9,062 bases of DNA from Peptococcaceae bacterium UBA3933 (GTDB taxonomy: Bacteria > Bacillota > Peptococcia > Peptococcales > BICA1-8), in NCBI GenBank assembly GCA_002385805.1, contig DGEF01000018.1, forward strand, positions 16,046-25,107, written 5' to 3'. Below are positions 6,106-9,062 of this stretch, piece after piece. Positions within the stretch are counted from its first letter, which is position 1, and the number at the start of each line of letters is the position of its first letter. Both the position numbers and the translations under genes were made by a program. Below the pieces are notes generated by a model that worked only from the letters and a program-made list of their open reading frames with translations, was not told the origin of the DNA and searched no databases.

Positions 6106-6786
6106 TTGGAAATAAGTGTTCTTATTCCGGCTTATAATGAAGAAAATAAAATCACCCGGACTATTGAATCGCTATATAAACTAAAAGAAGTTAAGCAAAT
6201 TATTGTTATTGACGACGGTTCCTGGGATAATACGGCACTCGTAGCCTCAAAGGCAGGAGCTCAAGTGATCAAGCTATCTGCAAATCGGGGAAAGGGAGCG
6301 GCTTTAAACGAAGGAGCGAAATATATTAGCAAAGATTGGGTGGCCTTAATAGATGCAGATTTAGAGGAGACAGCCTCTGAGTTAAAAAAGTTAATCCCAC
6401 CTGTTTTTGAGGGAAATTATGATATGGCCATTGCCGTATTCCCACCGGCTGTAAAAAAAGGAGGCGTAGGTTTAGTTAAGAATCTGGCTTCATTAGGGCT
6501 AAAAATAATGACAAAAAACGTATTTTTAGCACCATTATCCGGTCAGAGGTTAATGTCCAAACAGGTTTTTTTAGATTTATTGCCTTTAGCGGGCGGTTTT
6601 GGGGTAGAAGTAGGAATGACTATTGACGCCTGTTTAAAAGGGTACAGGATTGTGGAAGTTTTCACAAATATGGGACATGCCGAAACAGGCCGCAACTGGG
6701 AAGGTTTTCTTCATAGGGGAAAACAATTTAAAGATGTATTTTATACTTTAACTAAAAAGGGTTGGCGGAAATGGTCCTTCTTCTAA
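6106..6786 (+). CDS. Family 2 glycosyltransferase (GT-A fold)
   Basis: This 226-residue cytoplasmic GT-A glycosyltransferase has no membrane segment. Motifs in order are PAYNEE (8-13), IDDGSWDNT (35-43), NRGKGAALNEG (60-70) and the metal-binding DAD (83-85). SGQR (145-148), GGFGVEVG (163-170) and HAETGR (191-196) then form the acceptor side. It resembles the dolichyl-phosphate-sugar synthase / GpgS-like branch, so a nucleotide-sugar donor and a lipid-phosphate or small acceptor are plausible, but neither can be named. Start is TTG 6106, with AGAGGTGA (6089-6096) 9 bases upstream inside steB. The 3' end overlaps the next gene by 16 bases. Its position between steB and an MraY-like enzyme suggests the two glycan enzymes work in one pathway. 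Confidence 0.88.
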   Translation: MEISVLIPAYNEENKITRTIESLYKLKEVKQIIVIDDGSWDNTALVASKAGAQVIKLSANRGKGAALNEGAKYISKDWVALIDADLEETASELKKLIPPVFEGNYDMAIAVFPPAVKKGGVGLVKNLASLGLKIMTKNVFLAPLSGQRLMSKQVFLDLLPLAGGFGVEVGMTIDACLKGYRIVEVFTNMGHAETGRNWEGFLHRGKQFKDVFYTLTKKGWRKWSFF

Positions 6787-7574
6787 TTTTACTTAGTTTT
6801 TTATTAACCCGATTGCTTCTTCCTTTAGTGGCTTCACTGCTAACTAAGGGAGGGGCAGTCAGGGAAAATTATATAGGCAGGAATATTCCCATAGGAATGG
6901 GATTGGTAACATGGCTGGCAGTAATACCATTATTAGTTGTTTACGGAAAATTAGTTGGAGAGACGGACTTTTTTTTGTTTAGTTTAATCTTAACTATTAC
7001 TATACTGGTGGGCTTTTTAGATGATTTATTAGGCAACCATCAAGTTAAAGGATTAAAAGGTCATTTGTTAAAACTTTTCCATGATGGACAATTGACCACT
7101 GGCGCATTAAAGGCAATTACTATTTCTCTTTTTAGTTTTCTTACTTCTTGGCTGTTAACCGGTAATTTTATTGAGGTAATAATAAATTTTTTCCTTTTAA
7201 TCTTAACTACCAATAGTTTTAATTTACTTGATTTAAGACCGGGAAGGGTAATAAAAGTATATTTTCTTCTTGCTATGCTTTTAGTTTTACTTTATCCCGC
7301 CAGCCGGTTTTTTTTAGGGGTTTTTTTGGCCAGTTTATTTAGTTATGCTTCTTGGGATTTAAAAGGAAGGGTAATGTTAGGTGATGCGGGTTCTAATTTT
7401 TTAGGCATGTCGATAGGCCTGGTTTTGGTTACAAATTTAGGCCAGGGTTCGAAAGTTATTCTGGTTTTTTTCCTGGCTTATTTACACTACTATACGGAGC
7501 AAAAATCTTTATCAGCTTTAATCGAGAGGTATTCTTTATTACGCTTTATCGATAAGTTAGGCCGGCAACCATAA
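6771..7574 (+). CDS. MraY/WecA-like phosphoglycosyl transferase (GT4 family)
   Basis: This 267-residue integral membrane protein has roughly eight hydrophobic segments. Superfamily enzymes transfer a phospho-sugar from UDP-sugar to undecaprenyl phosphate. Visible motifs are the catalytic-type acidic pair in GFLDDLLGN (D84-D85), NSFNLLDLRPGR (148-159) where MraY/WecA have NxxNxxDGxDG, and MLGDAGSNFLG (202-212), matching the GD(T/A)GS loop. The final His-rich loop of MraY is absent, with only LHYYTEQKS (238-246) there, and the protein is shorter than the usual 320-360 residues. It is therefore a divergent subfamily, and the sugar and acceptor cannot be inferred. ATG 6771 is preferred over TTG 6762 because AAAGGG (6756-6761) is 9 bases upstream of the ATG and abuts the TTG. 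It overlaps the GT2 gene by 16 bases and ends the operon without a classical terminator. Confidence 0.82.
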   Translation: MVLLLILLSFLLTRLLLPLVASLLTKGGAVRENYIGRNIPIGMGLVTWLAVIPLLVVYGKLVGETDFFLFSLILTITILVGFLDDLLGNHQVKGLKGHLLKLFHDGQLTTGALKAITISLFSFLTSWLLTGNFIEVIINFFLLILTTNSFNLLDLRPGRVIKVYFLLAMLLVLLYPASRFFLGVFLASLFSYASWDLKGRVMLGDAGSNFLGMSIGLVLVTNLGQGSKVILVFFLAYLHYYTEQKSLSALIERYSLLRFIDKLGRQP

Positions 7575-7581
7575 AATTTTT

Positions 7582-7610
7582 TTTACAAAAGCGAATCGTT
7601 ATTATATAAT
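7582..7610 (+). promoter_or_regulatory. Sigma-A promoter of ilvE inside the inverted repeat
   Basis: TTTACA (7582-7587; 5 of 6 to consensus) lies exactly 17 bases before a perfect TATAAT (7605-7610). Transcription should start near 7617, in the loop of the inverted repeat, so the left arm covers the spacer and -10 while the right arm falls in the leader. A second TATAAT (7635-7640) in the right arm has no -35. Confidence 0.75.
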
Positions 7611-7650
7611 ATACATTAATATCCATGTTTATTATATAATAATGATTCGC
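7591..7650. repeat. 60-bp near-perfect inverted repeat before ilvE
   Basis: Arms of 21 bases (7591-7611 and 7630-7650) are complementary at 20 of 21 positions, and the exception is G opposite T. The outer part is GCGAATC/GATTCGC and the inner part is pure A/T. The loop is 18 bases. Each arm carries TTATTATATAATA, itself almost self-complementary (a perfect 14-base palindrome at 7629-7642), so the two blocks are also direct repeats 30 bases apart. No T tract follows, so it is not a standard terminator. Because it overlaps the promoter, a DNA operator seems more likely than an RNA hairpin, though read-through RNA from upstream would fold into a long stem just before the ilvE ribosome binding site. 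Confidence 0.9.
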
Positions 7651-7670
7651 AGGAAGAGGAGGAGTGAAAG

Positions 7671-8735
7671 ATGGGTAGTTTACAAATTAATTTAACAAAA
7701 TCACCTAAAGAGAAACCTGCCCGGGTTGCCGGTTTCGGGACAGTATTTACAGATCATTTATTTGTGATGGATTATACCAAAGCACAAGGATGGCACAACG
7801 GAAGGATAGAACCTTACGATAATATTAACATGGACCCGGCTGCTTGTTGCTTGCATTATGGGCAGGGCATTTTTGAAGGATTAAAAGCTTATAAAACCAA
7901 GGAAGGAAAAATTCAACTATTCAGGGCACGGGATAATTTCGAAAGGTTAAACAGGTCAGCCGAAAAACTATGTATACCCCAGGTTGATGTTGAATTTATG
8001 CTTGAAGCTTTGGAAAAATTACTGGAAATAGAAAAAGATTGGGTACCTACTGAGCAGGGAACTTCTCTTTATATCAGACCCTTTATTATTGCTACCGAGC
8101 CTTTTTTGGGGGTTAGACCTGCAGAAGAGTACAAGTTATTTATCGTTTTATCTCCGGTAGGGGCTTATTACCCGGAAGGCCTTAAGCCGGTTAGCATTAT
8201 GGTGGAAAAAAATTATGTACGGGCAGTTCGCGGTGGCTTAGGAGAAGCCAAAACAATGGCTAATTATGCGGCCAGCCTTTTAGCCCAGGAAGAAGCAAAA
8301 CAGAAAGGTTTTACCCAGGTTCTCTGGTTAGATGGTGTGGAAAGAAAATATATTGAAGAAGTAGGGACTATGAATATATTCTTTAAAATAAAGGGTGAGG
8401 TAATAACTCCTCCTCTAACAGGAACTATTCTGCCGGGTATAACCAGAGATTCTGTTTTAAAAGTTTTAAAGAAATGGCAAGTCCCTGTAAAAGAATACAG
8501 GATAAGTATTGAGGAGGTTGTGGATGCTTATAAGAAAGGGTGGTTGGAAGAAGTCTTTGGTACAGGTACGGCGGCTGTTATTTCCCCTGTAGGGAAATTA
8601 GTTTATGCCGATGTGGAGATGGATATAGGTGATTATACTGAAAACAGTATAGCGCGAAAATTATATGATTATTTAACAGGCATCCAATACGGTATAGTGG
8701 AAGATGAATTTTGTTGGGTAAAAATATTGGATTAA
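7671..8735 (+). CDS. ilvE: Branched-chain amino acid aminotransferase
   Basis: This PLP enzyme (fold type IV, class IV aminotransferase) interconverts Leu, Ile and Val with their 2-oxo acids using glutamate/2-oxoglutarate. The 354-residue length and motifs fit the long, B. subtilis IlvE/IlvK-like and eukaryote-like subfamily. Motifs are HYGQGIFEGLKAY (62-74), YIRPF with R136 (134-138), the Schiff-base lysine K194 in GLGEAKTMANYAAS, EEVGTMNIFF (229-238), GTILPGITRDS (251-261) and the phosphate-binding FGTGTAAVISPVG (296-308). At the lysine motif the usual GGNYA is MANYA, a mild variation. Start is ATG 7671 behind a strong AGGAGGAG (7657-7664). It is a single-gene unit with its own promoter and a strong terminator. 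No T-box leader or CodY-type site was seen; the only regulatory candidate is the 60-bp inverted repeat. Confidence 0.95.
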   Translation: MGSLQINLTKSPKEKPARVAGFGTVFTDHLFVMDYTKAQGWHNGRIEPYDNINMDPAACCLHYGQGIFEGLKAYKTKEGKIQLFRARDNFERLNRSAEKLCIPQVDVEFMLEALEKLLEIEKDWVPTEQGTSLYIRPFIIATEPFLGVRPAEEYKLFIVLSPVGAYYPEGLKPVSIMVEKNYVRAVRGGLGEAKTMANYAASLLAQEEAKQKGFTQVLWLDGVERKYIEEVGTMNIFFKIKGEVITPPLTGTILPGITRDSVLKVLKKWQVPVKEYRISIEEVVDAYKKGWLEEVFGTGTAAVISPVGKLVYADVEMDIGDYTENSIARKLYDYLTGIQYGIVEDEFCWVKILD

Positions 8736-8752
8736 ACATAACTTCTAGACCC

Positions 8753-8784
8753 AAACCCTGTAAGAATTTACTTACAGGGTTTTT
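8753..8784 (+). terminator. Rho-independent terminator of ilvE
   Basis: The 12-bp perfect stem has arms AAACCCTGTAAG (8753-8764) and CTTACAGGGTTT (8771-8782) around loop AATTTA, then continues the T run to 8784. It begins 17 bases after the ilvE stop. Confidence 0.93.
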
Positions 8785-8814
8785 AACTTTATAAACTAAT
8801 TATTTATAAGTTAA
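8783..8814. repeat. AT-rich imperfect inverted repeat after the ilvE terminator
   Basis: TTAACTTTATAAA (8783-8795) and TTTATAAGTTAA (8803-8814) pair over 12 bp with one bulged T, around a 7-base loop. It follows the terminator immediately. It is nearly all A/T, so it could be a weak back-up hairpin or chance in low-GC DNA. Confidence 0.4.
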
Positions 8815-8842
8815 AAAATATTAAGTTTTTTGTAGATTTATA

Positions 8843-8871
8843 TTGTTTAAATTAATTTTTCTTAGTATAAT
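8843..8871 (+). promoter_or_regulatory. Possible sigma-A promoter of the symporter gene
   Basis: TTGTTT (8843-8848), 17 bases, then a perfect TATAAT (8866-8871) gives a start near 8878 and a leader of about 59 bases. The -35 is weak (3 of 6). A second TATAAT at 8884-8889 has no -35 at the right spacing. Confidence 0.5.
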
Positions 8872-8936
8872 TAAAAACAGTTATATAATAGATTGCTAAT
8901 CTTTAGAAATTTTAAACAACAGGGAGGGAATTTATT

Positions 8937-9043
8937 TTGGAAGGTAAAACAATAGGAAAACGCGAAAACTGGGCTACACGTTTAGGGTTTATTATGGCTG
9001 CAGCAGGGTCAGCTATTGGTCTGGGAAACATCTGGAAATTCCC
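8937..9043 (+). CDS. Sodium-dependent symporter of the NSS/SNF family, 5' part only
   Basis: This is the first 36 codons or so of a neurotransmitter:sodium symporter (LeuT/MhsT-like), a Na+-coupled amino acid transporter with 11-12 membrane helices and normally over 430 residues. The visible part is a short cytoplasmic leader followed by the family's TM1 signature: ENWATRLGFIMAAAGSA, then IGLGNIWKFP. This unwound helix forms part of the Na+ and substrate sites. Start is TTG 8937, with AGGGAGGG (8921-8928) 8 bases upstream. The family continues with FPY, but here the reading frame enters the adapter and encodes CLLYTS, which is not genuine protein. Substrate cannot be predicted. ilvE upstream might hint at branched-chain or other hydrophobic amino acids, but the genes are separately transcribed. 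Confidence 0.9.
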
Positions 9044-9062
9044 CTGTCTCTTATACACATCT
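9044..9062. other. Nextera/Tn5 mosaic-end adapter left at the contig end
   Basis: CTGTCTCTTATACACATCT is the exact 19-bp Tn5 mosaic end used in tagmentation libraries, and it is the last sequence in the window. It interrupts the symporter gene right after the FP of its signature. It is an untrimmed sequencing adapter, not part of the genome. Confidence 0.97.

Noticed and set aside
7591..7650. Terminator for the steA operon
   Set aside because: The stem is long but very AT-rich and is followed by AGGAAGAGG rather than a T tract; the run of T bases lies before it. It overlaps a good promoter, so an operator reading is favoured.
7575..7670. T-box or other riboswitch upstream of ilvE
   Set aside because: The interval is under 100 bases, most of it the inverted repeat. 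There is no T-box sequence or specifier-like stem, and the predicted leader RNA is only about 55 bases.
9044..9062. Natural transposon insertion in the symporter gene
   Set aside because: Only the 19-base mosaic end is present and it coincides with the end of the sequence. This is the signature of library adapter read-through.
1..9062. CRISPR array, tRNA or rRNA genes, insertion sequence
   Set aside because: No regularly spaced repeats, cloverleaf-like segments, rRNA motifs or transposase coding were found on either strand.

Overview
The window is AT-rich DNA from an endospore-forming member of the Firmicutes, most likely a clostridial lineage. The basis is an intact spoIVB-spo0A pair, strong AGGAGG-type ribosome binding sites, many TTG/GTG starts and a Bacillus-type LexA box. 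It is the end of an assembled contig: the last 19 bases are exactly the Tn5 mosaic-end (Nextera) adapter, so the final gene is cut by an artefact rather than by biology.

Layout. (1) 131-2403, plus strand: spoIVB (sporulation signalling serine protease) and spo0A (master sporulation response regulator). They are separated by a terminator and a leader holding a 0A box, a possible sigma-H promoter and a two-copy 17-bp tandem repeat. (2) 2400-3988, minus strand: a two-gene SOS cassette of a UvrX/YqjW-like Y-family polymerase and a YolD-like partner. It is driven by a clear sigma-A-type promoter with a consensus LexA operator just downstream of the -10, and it ends in a TTAA tetranucleotide that also supplies the spo0A stop. 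(3) 4173-7574, plus strand: a tight four-gene operon of steA (membrane-anchored, thiamine-pyrophosphokinase-like), steB (single-pass coiled-coil protein of the MctB family), a GT2 glycosyltransferase and an MraY/WecA-like integral membrane phosphoglycosyl transferase. (4) 7671-8735: a branched-chain aminotransferase behind a 60-bp near-perfect inverted repeat that contains a good promoter, closed by a strong terminator. (5) 8937-9043: the first 36 codons of a neurotransmitter:sodium symporter.

How the parts fit. spoIVB and spo0A handle sporulation control. The Y-polymerase pair looks like a damage-inducible cassette placed between spo0A and the ste genes. The steA-steB-GT2-GT4 operon is the least understood part. 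In Corynebacterium SteA and SteB act in cell separation, and here they are translationally linked to two enzymes expected to build or modify a lipid-linked glycan, which suggests an envelope or septum function. The most notable non-coding elements are the ilvE-upstream inverted repeat, the SOS operator and the spo0A leader repeat.
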